Notes: a model not told the origin generated them from the letters alone. Counted from the first letter of the stretch, positions 44,428 to 55,422 are shown. The stretch: 64,000 bases of DNA from Candidatus Altimarinota bacterium (GCA_002747975.1 PDRA01000020.1:1-64000); one strand, 5' to 3'. A program made the numbers and translations.

Positions 44428-46911
44428 ATGACTACTATCAACCAAACATCACTGTTCGAAACAGAAATCCCAAAAGAATTTGATACTTTTTTGGAGTATT
44501 TTGATACCTGGATACAAGGACAAAAATCAGCAATGAGACATTTTTTGTGAGTCAATTCGCCGATACATATTATCTACAAAGACTTACCAACTTTTGCATT
44601 TCAACCAAATACAAAAAATATCATCATTCCTCTGAGTTTTTTAAAAGTATTTCATAGAAATATCACCCAAAATAAGCCATGAAATCCATTTTTGTACAGT
44701 TTTGAAGATTTGAAAATGGGAATCTATCACGAGCTTTCACACTTCCGAGATATGCTCCACGAAAAAGACAGTAAAAAAAGATGAGCGATGATACAAATTC
44801 TCAAACATATTCAGAAAGAAAAAATCATGATAAACGCAAATAAATATATACCAATTGCAAATCAAATGCATGATCTCGTCAATTGTGTCGATGATATCAT
44901 CGTCAATACAGAAGTGGAGATGAATCTACAGGCAGAAATCTCGAGAGAATATATGCAAGGAGTATATATCTACAATCTTTTTGCTGATGTTTACGAAGAG
45001 AACTGATGAGATTATAGAGTAAGCAAAGAATGAGGAATTGAATATGTATGAGAAGGCAATGGAACACACCGAATCAATGACAAGGGAGAAATAGACTATT
45101 CAAGCAAGCAGCTTTCACAGGCATTTCCCAACTTCTTGTTGCGAAGTTTCATGGTGAAGAGCCAAAGCATCAAGCTCCCAGAAAAAGTAGAAAATATACT
45201 CTTCTCAAATAAACACAGGCGAGCTCGACCGAGCTGGAAAATATCGATACAAAGACAGGTATGACAGATGAAGGCATATTTCAACGAAATTGAAAATAAT
45301 CCTCAATATACAAAACGAGTGCAAAAACTCAAACCAGAATATATGCAGATAATTGAAATACTTGAAAAGGCAAAAGACAATGAACAACTCGAAAATCTCC
45401 TCTCACAGAGCATCAAAAACACAAATACAACCAGACGATTTTATGAAAAAACGATCAATCTTATTGATATTATCAGACTCTTTACTCTCTCAAGTGGAAA
45501 AGAGAATTCGCATGAACTTGATATATCGCCATGAATGCGATATGAAATATATAAAGCACTTTTTCTTCCACTCCAAAAGTCCTTCATTCTTATGGATCTC
45601 TTGACCAAAGATATCAAGGATAGCAACAAAAAATGAGAAAACGGAGAATGAAAGAATGGAAAATGAGAAAACGGGGAATGAGAGAAGGGAAAATGAGAGA
45701 ATGGAAAATGAGAAGATGATAAGCCATGAGATGAAAATCAAGAGAAGGAACCTCAAGATGCATGATCTGGAAATGGACCTGTACATGAGAGCCCAGATAT
45801 AGACGAGAAAATAAAATTCTTGGAAGAAGTTGATAAAGAAGAAAATAAAAAAGAACAAGAAGAACTTGCCAAAAAACAAGTCGAAAAAAGTCAATATGAT
45901 GTCGATTCTATATTTGATGGAAGTGGAGTATGAAAAGTATGAAAAGATATATTTGAGCATATTTCTCACAAATACAATGAATACATAAAAGAAATTGTAG
46001 AATTTTTTATCAAGGAACTTGCCAAGCTTGAAAGAAAAGAAATACGAGAAGAATACAGCGGAAAAAAATGAACCCTCGATCCTCAAAAACTACGATCTTA
46101 CATCGCTCAGGATCCAAGCATGTCACAAATCGATACCAAAAAACTCTACAAAAGGTATAATTATAGAGAAAAAATTGCTGAAACACTCAAAAAAATAGAT
46201 CTCACACTTGCCATCGACATATCTGGATCAACCAATTCTTTTCGTGGAAAAGATGGAATGATCAATATCATATCAACTCTGCTTTTTGTCGCTATGAAGC
46301 ATATCGAACAACATATCAATCACACACTATGAATTCCAGATTATACAATTCCAGTTGAGTTCTTGCTCTACGGAGATGGAACTCCGTATTCTTCGTATCA
46401 CTCTGAGCACAAAAACAGCAGCAATGAGGTGCGTATAGCAGAAATGAATGAAAAATTAATAAGTCTTGATGGCGGAACCAATGACACTACGGCGTGGGAG
46501 AAAATATCGCATGAATTCAATGCACAACTCTCACAAGACCCAGAATACACACAAGAAATCAAAGACCATAAACGCAGACCAATTATTCTGCAGATTGCTG
46601 ACAGTGATGTCTCTGAAAATGGAGTCGAATCAATCAAAAAAGTAATGAAAAAACACTTACAAGATGATGCTCTCATCGATTCTCTCCCGATAAAACGAAT
46701 CATACTCTGAAATATACAAAATATCAATATCTCACAACAAGAGTATGAAGCTCGAAAGAAAATGTGAGAGCTCTGAAACTGGGAACCAAATTTCCTCCCT
46801 GATGGAAGCGTTCAGCTCAAGCAAATATCCATCAAATCAAGAGATGAAATACTTGGTCAAATCAAAGCACTGTTCAAAAACTTTTTTGTAGATATGAAAG
46901 AAAATATTTAA
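44428..46911 (+). CDS. vWA-domain protein with zincin-like N-terminus
   Basis: An 827-residue frame. Near residue 101 the sequence IYHELSHFRDML gives HExxH, a zincin-type motif preceded by a hydrophobic helix. A central linker is Glu/Lys/Gly-rich (NGEGKNGKGENGEG), nearly all its Gly coded by TGA. The C-terminal vWA domain has a full MIDAS: LAIDISGST (D597, S599, S601), LDGGTNDTTA (T684) and IADSDVSENG (D725). MoxR-vWA pairs act together; this one sits between two LRR genes. Whether the HExxH is catalytic is unproven. No signal peptide was seen. Confidence 0.85.
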
Positions 46912-46921
46912 ATTGCACTCT

Positions 46922-47893
46922 ATGACACTTACAAACTATTCATTCCATGAAGATACACCACCTCATACAGCAATTATGGCGGAAGTTTGAGGAATTATTG
47001 GTATGGTGTGAAATAAGGCAATGGAGTGACTTTCTCAATCTCGAGAAAATATGAGAGAGCTTTTGGGGAGATTGGAGGACTTAGTAACGAAGGAAAGAAA
47101 CAAAATAAATTATAATTATGCCGATTATGAAGAGAGACTGTGTCAAAGTAATGAAGTTTTTGAAAAGACACTGCAAGAGAAAGTACTTAGTATTTCAGAA
47201 ATAAGGAATATGTATGATGAGATTATCTCTTTGTTTCCAGAAGATTCACAAGAACTTGCAGAGAAGCGGATACAAGAAGAGTATTTAGCTGATTTGGTTT
47301 TTGAGAGTATGGAAAATAAGGAATTAGGGCAATTTAAAGTATATGAAATGTATGGATATACAAGTGGAATTAAAAAAAACAACTTGAAAATGTGCAAAAA
47401 CGAAATAAAAAAAATCCAATGAAATGAAATGAAAAAACTAGTTTTTGATTGGTGTGACCTGTGAAAATATCTTGGAACAGATGGGATAGTGGATCTTATG
47501 AAGATTCTAGAATGAAGGGGGATACGATATTTGGATTTGGTACATAATAGATTATGAGAATATCTTGGGGTAGATGGAATGATAGCATTAATAAAAACTT
47601 TACACGGAAGCGGAGTACGAGGTTTGAATTTGTGAGATAACGCATTGTGAAAATATCTTACAAAAGATGAGATGATGAGATTTACAAGAGCTCTAAAGTG
47701 AAGTGGAATACAGTATTTATCTTTAGCCTGAAACGAGCTATGAGAATATTTCACGAAAAACGAAATATTTGAATTTGCAAAAGTTTTATGATGAAGTGGA
47801 CTACGAAGTTTGAATTTGTGGAGTAATGAATTGTCAGAAGAATTTCAACAAGAACTCATCGAAGCCTTTCCAAATATACATTTTGAATTCTAA
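46922..47893 (+). CDS. LRR protein 3 of the cluster
   Basis: A 323-residue paralogue. The N-terminal domain (HTAIMAEVGGIIGMVGNKA ... LADLVFESMENKEL) is conserved; five to six 31-residue repeats follow (GSGVRGLNLGDNALGKYL) and it ends QELIEAFPNIHFEF. It lies 10 bp after the vWA gene and 5 bp before LRR4. TGA is frequent at repeat glycines. Confidence 0.83.
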
Positions 47894-47898
47894 AAACT

Positions 47899-48987
47899 AT
47901 GAACACAGCTATAGAACACACATCTATGAATCCACTGCCTCATACAGCAATTATGAATGAAGTTTGAGAGATTATTGGTATGGTATGAACTCAGGCGATG
48001 GAGTGACTTTCTCAGTCTCAAGAGAATATGGCAGAGCTTTTGGGAAAATTGGAGGATTTGGTGAATCAGAGGAGGAAAGAGATAGATTATACCTACTACT
48101 GGGATTATGAAAGAAGGCTATGTCAGAATGATGAAGCGTTTGAAAAGACACTACAAGAGAAAGTCTTGTATAACTCGAAAAAATGGCTTAAGATTTGAAA
48201 AAAACAAAGTGAGATTTGAAAGCTCTATTTCAAGATTATTTCTCTCTTTCCAGAGGATGCACAAAAGCTTGCAAAGAAACGGATACAAGAAGAATATTTA
48301 ATGGATTTAGTTTTTGAGAGTATGGAGGGCGACGAGTTAGAATGAGGAGAAGAGTACAAAATACAAAATCAAGTAGGTGGAGATAGAGAGGAAAATCTAG
48401 AAAAGTACATCGAAGAAATACGCAAAATACGATGAAGTGAAATAAGAAGTTTGAATTTATGGAATAACAAATCATGAAAATATCTTGGGACAGATGGAAT
48501 GATAGAGTTTGCAAGAGCATTGAAACGAAGTAGGATACGAGCCTTAAATTTGAGTCGGAATGAATTATGAGAACACCTTGGAACCGATGGAATAGTCGAA
48601 TTTGTGAGGGCACTGAAATGAAGTGAGATACGAAGTTTGATTTTATGGAATAATGAATTGTGAAAACACCTTGGAGTAGATGGAATGGTGAAGTTTGCAG
48701 AGGCTCTAGGATGAAGTGGGATACAACATTTGGATATATGAAACAATGAATTATGAGAATATCTTGGGACAGATGGTATGATAAAATTTGCAGAGGCTCT
48801 GGAATGAAGTAAGATTAAAAGTTTAGGATTATGATGAGAATATCCCGGATTATATGGGATGATAAGATTTGCAAAAGCTCTGGAATGAAGTGGAATAAAG
48901 AGTTTGAAATTATGACATCACAAGTTATCAGTAGAATCCCTCGAAGTACTCGAAAAAAAAATTCCAAATATACACTTTAGATATTAA
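47899..48987 (+). CDS. LRR protein 4 of the cluster
   Basis: A 362-residue paralogue. The N-terminal domain has a variant stretch LYNSKKWLKIGKKQSEIG not seen in LRR1-3 but shared with LRR6. About six repeats follow, the last ones divergent (SLGLGGEYPGLYG), ending KKIPNIHFRY. Gly codons are largely TGA. Spacing to LRR5 is 6 bp. Confidence 0.83.
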
Positions 48988-48993
48988 AAAATT

Positions 48994-49965
48994 ATGGACA
49001 CAATTGTAGGACACACATCTATAAAATTATCACCTCAAGAATCTCTTGTAAGAAAAGCTTGAGAAGTTGTTGGTATGGTGTGAACTCAGGCAATGAAGTG
49101 AGTTCATGAATCTCAAGAGAATATGATGAAGCTTTTGGGAAAATTGGAGGATTTGGTGAATCAGAGGAGAAAAAAGATAAACTACGATTACAGTGATTAT
49201 AGGAAAAGACTTTGTCAAAGTGATGAGATTTTTGAAAGAACATTACAAGAAATTATATTTAACATTCCAGAAATAAAAAATTTATATGATGAAATAATTT
49301 CTCTCTTTCCGGAAGATATGAAAAAATTCGCAGAGGATCGGATACGAGAAGACTATTTAACTGATTTGGTGTTTGAAAGTATGGAAATCAAAAAATGAGA
49401 ACAAGAGAAAGAATATAAAATGCGAAGTAAAATGAGTAAAGACAAAGACAAAAATCTAAAAAAGTGTAAAGAGAGTATGAAAAAAATACAGTGAAGTGGA
49501 ATAACACATTTGGATTGAACTTGGCGTGGACTGTGAGAATATCTATGAAAAGATGGGATAATAGAATTTGTACTAACACTAAAGTGAATCGGAATACAAT
49601 ATATATCTTTGGCTTGAAATGAACTATGAAAATATCTTGGAGTAGATGGAATGGTGGAGTTTGCAAGAGTATTAAAGTGAAGTGGGATACGAAGTTTAAA
49701 TTTATTCAATAATACGTTATGGGAGCACTTATGAAAAAGTGGAATGGTGGAGTTTGCAAAAGCGCTGAAATGAAGTGGGATATGAAGCTTGAATCTTGTT
49801 TTGAATGAAATATGAAAATTTCTTGAAAAAGATGAAATAATTGAATTTGTAACAGCCTTGAGATGAAGTGAAATACAGCATTTGAACTTATGGGATAATA
49901 ATATACCAGAAGAAGCTCAACAAGAACTCACCGAAACCTTTCCAGATATACATTTTGAATTTTAA
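48994..49965 (+). CDS. LRR protein 5 of the cluster
   Basis: A 323-residue paralogue with a different extreme N-terminus (SPQESLVRKAGEVVGMVGTQA) shared in style with LRR6. Then KLLGKLEDLVNQRRKKI and TDLVFESMEIKK, a charged linker, and about five repeats ending ELTETFPDIHFEF. The spacing to LRR6 is 6 bp. Confidence 0.83.
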
Positions 49966-49971
49966 AAAATT

Positions 49972-51065
49972 ATGAACCCAATTGTAGAACACGCATCTAC
50001 GAACCCATCACCTCAGAAATCTCTTGCTCAAGAGGTTTGAAGGGTGATTGAAATGGTGTGAGCTCAGGCAATGGAGTGACTTTCTGAATCTCAAGAAAAT
50101 ATGAGAGATCTTTTGAGAAAATTGGAAGATTTAGTAAATCAAAGGAGAAAAAAGATACATTATAATTACTGGGATTATGAAAAGAAACTACATCAAAGCG
50201 ATGAGATGTTTGAAAAAATACTTCAAGAGAAAGTCCTGTATAGCTCGAGAAAATGGCTTAGGATTTGAAAAAAACAAAGTGAGGTTTGAGAACTCTATTT
50301 CAAGATTATTTCTCTCTTTCCAGAAAATACACAAGAACTTGCAGAGAAACGGATACAAGAAGAGTATTTGGCAGATCTTGTTTTGAAAATATGAAGATCA
50401 AAAAATGAGAACAAAAAAAAGAATATAGGATGCAAAGTAAAATGAGCAAAGACAAAGGCAAAAATCTAAAAAAGTACAAAGAGGATATGAAGAAGATACA
50501 GTGAAGTGGAATAACACACCTAATTTTAAAGTGGTGTATACTATGAAAGCACGTATGAAAAAATGGGATCATAGAGTTTGTAGAGAATTTGAAATGAAGT
50601 GGGATACGAGTTTTGGATTTGGATTGAAATGAATTATGAAAATATCTCTGAAAAGATGGAATGATAACACTTGCAAAGACTCTGAAATGAAGTGGAGTAC
50701 GAAGCTTGGACTTAGGATCTAATGAGCTATGAGAATACCTCTGAAAAGATGGCATGATAGCTTTTGCAAAGGCCCTGGGATGAAGTGAAATACGAAGCTT
50801 GAACTTAGGATCTAATGAATTATGAGAATATCTCTGAAAGGATGGGCTGATAGCTTTTGCAAAAGTTCTGGAATGAAGTGGAATACGATATCTGGATTTA
50901 TACTGGAATAAACTCTGAAGGCACCTGACAAAAAATGAGATCATAGAATTTGCAAAGATGCTCAGATGAAGTGGAGTACGAAATGTGAATTTGTTTAATA
51001 ATAAACTGTCAAAAGTACTCAAAGAAGAACTCGAAACTATTCTAGATATAGATATTATAACATAA
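49972..51065 (+). CDS. LRR protein 6, frame broken by one base
   Basis: The sixth paralogue. The N-terminal domain (SLAQEVGRVIEMVGAQAM, LRKLEDLVNQRRKKI, and the LRR4-like variant SRKWLRIGKKQSEVG) is in frame 1 to about 50384. There LADLVLKI replaces the family LADLVFES because a run of four T (50381-50384) stands where relatives have five. Without repair the frame stops at 50467. Downstream the rest of the protein reads perfectly in frame 0 through six repeats to TAA at 51063. A recent inactivating deletion, a phase-variable T run or a sequencing error would each explain it. Confidence 0.75.
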
Positions 51066-51081
51066 TATCTGACAAGCACTA

Positions 51082-51110
51082 AAAAGGACCCAAAGTGGAT
51101 CCTTTTTTTA
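51082..51110 (+). terminator. Terminator of the operon
   Basis: AAAAGGACCC ... GGATCCTTTT imperfect hairpin followed by a T run, 16 bp after LRR6. It also faces the convergent gene at 51132. Confidence 0.75.
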
Positions 51111-51131
51111 TTAAGAAAATGAAGAGGATTC

Positions 51132-52274
51132 TTAGTTGATAGCTCGGCACGAGCTTCCAGCCTGCTTCTTGTAAGCATTTGCAAGAGCTGTATTTTTTGC
51201 ATAACTGGCAATCACATAGGCATCACAGGCAACCTTGCTCGACATCCATCATTTTGCCTTGATTTGATCAATCGTAGAGAGTGCCTTGCTGTATTGTGTG
51301 ATGATAAAGTAGGTTCGATATCGCAGACTCAAAACTTCGAAGTTTGGAGCATATTTTGCGAGGTAGTTATCAGATTTCTGAATTACACTGACATATCGGT
51401 TATTGTCGTAGTCGGCTTTGATAGCAGCAATTTCACTTGCATTTCCATTTGTACTCTGAGTGTTTGTATTTGGCTTCGTATCATTTGGTTTTGTATCATT
51501 TGGTTTTGCCGAAGATACGCTGCCAGTCGTCTGGACTGAGGTATTATTTGCATTTTCTGGAAGAGAGTAGATGATAGGCATACGAACCAGATATGGATCA
51601 GCGACAAAAATACGCTCTACACCAGAGAATGGATTACTTCCCCGTCGTGTGATATACCATCATGTTGTACGATCAAATTCAAAAAATCAAACCAACGTTC
51701 GCTTGAATGTCGATGTATCAAACTTATAAAGAAGTTTGGCATCATAGCTACCGGAAAGAGTATTTCCATAGTAGAGAATATCGACAAAAACATGATCGTC
51801 ACTTCCCTTCACAAACTCATACCCACCAATTACTGCCGGCTGACGAATTTTGTAAAATGGTTTTATATTTTCCCAATCTTTGTGAATTTGATTGATAAAT
51901 CCAAGATGTTGAGCATTTGTAATATGCGATGTAGGTGCTTGGAAATTGAGCGAGAGAGATGATTGGCTCACCTTGGCTAACGCTGGCGGATTGACTGTAT
52001 TTGATACCGATACTTTCTTATCATTCAATCATCGCAATTTTTTGATTGCTTCCCAGCGCTCAAGTGGGATTTTTACATTTTGCTCCTGGAGAATTTGCTT
52101 GAGCATTTTATTTTCTGCCTCGAGATAGAGAACTTGTTGCTTATACTCGGCAAGAAGTTTCTCAAGTTTTTCTGCTATTTGCTCAGCAGAAAGCTGTGTA
52201 TTTGCAAACACGAGAAGAGGCAGTCCAATCAGCAATGCAGCTGATACAGTTTTGAAAAAAGAAAAAGATTTCAT
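51132..52274 (-). CDS. Secreted protein with coiled-coil N-terminus
   Basis: A 380-residue exported protein with three TGA-Gly. Signal peptide FFKTVSAALLIGLPLLVFAN, then a heptad-like helix EKLEKLLAEYKQQVLYLEAE. The middle has beta-type segments (HVFVDILYYGNTLSGSYDAK) and a low-complexity spacer (KPNDTKPNDTKPNTNTQST). The end resembles a TPR-type helical repeat (NRYVSVIQKSDNYLAKYAPN, KALSTIDQIKAKG) with a conserved Cys pair. No family recognised; an envelope protein. Confidence 0.72.
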
Positions 52275-52346
52275 ACATGATAAATTATAATCCCCATTAG
52301 TATAATAAATACCGCCTATAAATCAACACCTGTCATCAAATATCTA

Positions 52347-52374
52347 TTGCAAAAAAATAAGAATTATGTATAAT
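52347..52374 (+). promoter_or_regulatory. rnpB promoter
   Basis: TTGCAA at 52347-52352 and TATAAT at 52369-52374, spacing 16. Transcription would begin near 52381 and include the tiny ORF at 52400. Confidence 0.7.
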
Positions 52375-52399
52375 AATTGTATTCAAAAAAGTTATTTAA

Positions 52400-52468
52400 A
52401 TGTCAAAAAAGAAAAAAAGAAAAGATATTGATTTTTTTTTATTTTGAAATATACTTGCAAAGCTCTAA
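52400..52468 (+). CDS. Tiny ORF immediately upstream of RNase P RNA
   Basis: ATG to TAA encodes 22 residues, MSKKKKRKDIDFF then LFGNILAKL with one TGA Gly. It is very basic then hydrophobic and ends at the base of rnpB helix P1. It may be a real small gene, a co-transcribed leader, or chance: the T/A-rich tract makes short ORFs easy. I cannot tell. Confidence 0.3.
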
Positions 52469-52821
52469 AAAATTTTTGGGAAAATACACGCGTCCGCCAC
52501 ACGCGGATGAGGAAAGTCTGGACATCCCCTCGAAATGAGAAAAGCTAACGGCTTTGGTCCTGTCATATATCGAAACGGCAGGATACGGACAGTGCCACAG
52601 AGACAATACAATCCCTCGGGACAAAGGTGAAAAGTCCACCTCTGGTGGATCGAGCATTCGCTCGGCGGTAAACCCTCTCTGATGCAAAAGGAATGGTACT
52701 CTTGGGAGTATATGATCGAGGCAATTTCCATAGAGTATACCTTGCTTGAGAATACTGGTGACAGTATTCCTAGATAGATGTGTATTGAGATACAGAATCC
52801 GGCTTATTACCCAAAAATTTT
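52469..52821 (+). ncRNA. rnpB: RNase P RNA
   Basis: The catalytic RNA that matures tRNA 5' ends. Conserved blocks are clear: GAGGAAAGTCTGGACATCCC (CR-I, P4 5' strand), ACAGTGCCACAGAGACAATA (CR-II/III), GGTAAACCC, and AGATAGATG ... ATACAGAATCCGGCTTAT (CR-V, P4 3' strand). The ends close with P1 as AAAATTTTTGGG (52469-52480) paired to CCCAAAAATTTT (52810-52821). Confidence 0.96.
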
Positions 52822-52861
52822 CATGAGAAGTTTTTGTTTTTCTCTTTTTTTGTCATAAAAA

Positions 52862-53491
52862 ATGTCCCACCTACCGAAACATCTTGTCATCGCCTGAATA
52901 CAGGGTTCTGGAAAAGGAACACAAGCCCAAAAAATAGTAGAAAAATTTTGATATGTTTTGTTCGAGACAGGCAGACAACTTCGGGAGATAGCAAAAGAAG
53001 AGACCGATCTAGGACGAGAAATCAAGAGTATTATGGAGTCCGGTTTCCTTGTTTCGTCCCGTCATTTACAATCAATTATAGAAAATTTTATCAAAAAAAA
53101 TAAAGGCAAAAAACTTCTCTTTGATTCACCCATTCGAAACCAAGAGCAAAACAAAGCACTCAAACCAATACTCTGAGATTTTACAGTGATTCATCTCGAA
53201 CTTGACAAAGAAAAGGCAATGGATCGACTCCTTGGACGCAGAATTGATCCTGAAACGGGTGAAGCCTTCCCTGCCGATTTCATATGAGATACCAATCCAA
53301 AGACAGGAAACAAACTCATACGTCGTCTCGACGACACCAAAAAAGCCCTCAAAAAAAGAATTGAAATATCAATTCGAGATACTATCCCGATCATCAAAGA
53401 ATGGGAAAAAGAATGACACCCTGTATATCATATCAATACCGATAAACCAATAGACAGCATATTTGCTGAAATCGAAACTATTCTTTCATAA
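52862..53491 (+). CDS. Divergent adenylate kinase-like protein
   Basis: A 209-residue NMP kinase. P-loop AGIQGSGKGTQAQKI; LID-type region LLGRRIDPETGEAFPAD. The place of the usual DGFPR is DSPIRN, and the core GDMLR is TGRQLRE, so it is divergent from the next gene. The first Gly in the P-loop segment is TGA. Its head-to-tail neighbour 12 bp downstream is a more canonical adk. Substrate preference may differ (other NMP). Confidence 0.85.
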
Positions 53492-53503
53492 AAAAATTAC
53501 ACT

Positions 53504-54148
53504 ATGCACATTATCCTCGTTGGAATTCAAGGTTCTGGAAAAGGAACACAGGCTCGAGAAATTCGAGAACATAATCCAAATTATGACTTTTTTGAGATGG
53601 GTCAAAAATTACGAGACTTCTCACAAATGGATGAAGAACTCTCTCCAAAAGTCAGAGAATCTCTCGAAAAATGAGAACTTATCTCTGATGATATTATCGA
53701 AGCAATGCTCCGACACTATGCAAAAAATCACTCTGAAAAAACCATTGTGTTCGATGGAATCCCTCGTACTCTTTCTCAGCTCGATGTGATGGAAAAAGTA
53801 TTTCCAGAATATTTTGTAATTTTCTTGGACCTCGACAAAGAAGAGGCTATCAAGCGACTGGCAAATCGCCGAGTTGATCCAGTCACAGGTCGCAGTTTTC
53901 CGGCTGATTTTGAGTGAGAATTTTCTCCTTTTACTGGAAACAAACTCATCAAGCGAGATGATGACAATGAAGAGGCGGTCCTCAAAAGAATCGCTGGCTT
54001 CTATCACAATACCCTTCCCCTCATCACCGAATGGGCAGCTCGCGGTAAGCGTGTCTACCGAGTTGACGCTGGAAAAGACATCGATGAAGTCTATGATATG
54101 ATAGAGGCGATACTCTCAGCCTACAATGGATATGATGGAGTTTCATAG
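53504..54148 (+). CDS. adk: Adenylate kinase
   Basis: A 214-residue adenylate kinase interconverting AMP, ADP and ATP. P-loop LVGIQGSGKGTQAREI, NMP motif MGQKLRDFS, the conserved FDGIPRT, and the LID segment NRRVDPVTGRSFPADF. Two TGA-Gly (SLEKGELI, DFEGEFS). It follows the divergent paralogue closely, forming a tandem pair. Confidence 0.93.
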
Positions 54149-54249
54149 GAGTGCGCCAAGAGAATAATCCTAATTTCTCAATTCTTATCCCTATTTTCCT
54201 AAGAAAAACTTGCTTTTTTGAAAAAAGAAATACAATACTGGCAAGTTTT

Positions 54250-54325
54250 GCCAATGTAGCTCAGCCGGTAGAGCACACCCATGGTAAGGGTGAGGTCACG
54301 GGTTCAAGTCCCGTCATTGGCTCCA
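54250..54325 (+). tRNA. tRNA-Thr (anticodon GGU)
   Basis: Acceptor GCCAATG/CATTGGC, D stem GCTC/GAGC, anticodon stem CACCC/GGGTG with loop ATGGTAA (anticodon GGT), T stem ACGGG/CCCGT, encoded CCA end. It lies just before the secE-nusG genes, a common bacterial layout. Confidence 0.94.
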
Positions 54326-54380
54326 TAAAAAAATTTGACTTTCTTCCAGTTTTTTATACAATGACTTCCATCATTCCAAG

Positions 54381-54402
54381 AATCCCCTGCGGGGGATTTT
54401 AA
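54381..54402 (+). terminator. Probable terminator after tRNA-Thr
   Basis: AATCCCC ... GGGGATT hairpin with only a short T run. Confidence 0.55.
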
Positions 54403-54409
54403 AATGGTT

Positions 54410-54437
54410 TTGACGAAAACAGATTTTTGAATATAAT
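54410..54437 (+). promoter_or_regulatory. secE-nusG promoter
   Basis: TTGACG at 54410-54415 and TATAAT at 54432-54437, spacing 16; leader ~19 nt to the secE ATG at 54463. Confidence 0.7.
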
Positions 54438-54462
54438 CTGTACAAATTATTTATTTTTTTCT

Positions 54463-54843
54463 ATGTTTACATTTTTCAAAGAAGCTATTCGAGAGCTCGA
54501 ACACGTTGTATGGCCAACACCAAAAGAAACTCGAAAATATATGAACTATAATATAGGAGTAATTATTGTTGTGACTCTCATCCTTAGTATACTTGGTATC
54601 ATCATCACGACAGGACTGTCAGAACTACGAAACATCACCTATCAAGGACCAAAAAATACCATCATAAATGATGCTAATACGGATGCAACTCGAGGTGATC
54701 TCGAAAATCTCAAAAATATCCTCTCTGGAAGCATACAAGCCAGTGGTGAAGCAAAAGGAAATACGCCAGAACTTCGCCTTGATACTTCTCCTGAAGTACT
54801 TCCAACAGTCGAAGATACGACTACTTCTGGTACCAGTCAATAA
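54463..54843 (+). CDS. secE: Preprotein translocase subunit SecE
   Basis: A 126-residue SecE. The family N-terminus FFKEAIRELEHVVWPTPKETRK precedes one membrane span (NIGVIIVVTLILSILGIII). Beyond the normal ~60-residue core it has an unusual ~55-residue acidic, Thr/Ser-rich C-terminal tail (TPELRLDTSPEVLPTVEDTT) that most SecE lack. It is followed 27 bp later by nusG. No TGA. Confidence 0.92.
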   Translation: MFTFFKEAIRELEHVVWPTPKETRKYMNYNIGVIIVVTLILSILGIIITTGLSELRNITYQGPKNTIINDANTDATRGDLENLKNILSGSIQASGEAKGNTPELRLDTSPEVLPTVEDTTTSGTSQ

Positions 54844-54870
54844 TTTTATGGGTCTTTATTTTAAATTACT

Positions 54871-55422
54871 ATGTTTGATTTCAATACAAAAAAACAAGGT
54901 GAGTGGTACGTAATACGAGTTGTATCTGGTACTGAAGAAAACGTACGTCAATCGCTTCTCCAACGTCGAGAAACATTTGGTCTTGAGGACTATATCCTCG
55001 AGGTTTTTGTACCAATGCATGATAGCATATCAGTGCGAGCGGGTGGAAAAAAAGTAAAACGCAAAAAAAATATTTTTCCTTGATATATTCTCGTACGAAT
55101 GGTTGTAACCAACGAAAGCTGGTACATCGTGCGAAACACCCCAAATGTAACTGGATTCCTCTGAGCTGGTACCGTACCTGTGCCTGTCAGCGGAGATGAG
55201 CTCGAAAAACTGAAATGAGTCCTCACGGAAAAAAGCGAAGAGTACAAAACCGATATTCAAGTTGGTGAATTTGCTACAATAAAAAGTGGACCATTTGAAT
55301 GAAGTGAAGGAAAAGTCGTCGAAGTCAACACCGATAAATGAATGGCAAAAATCATGGTCAATCTCCTTGGACGAGATACTCCTGTCGAAATCGAGTTTAC
55401 CAGTATTATCCAAAAAAAATAA
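54871..55422 (+). CDS. nusG: Transcription antitermination factor NusG
   Basis: A 183-residue NusG. The NGN domain begins GEWYVIRVVSGTEENVRQSL and holds FPGYILVRM, whose Gly is TGA. GFLGAGTVPVPVSGDEL and the KOW domain segment FEGSEGKVVEVNTDKGMAKI follow; several Gly are TGA. It binds RNA polymerase and couples transcription to translation. It follows secE as usual. Confidence 0.96.
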
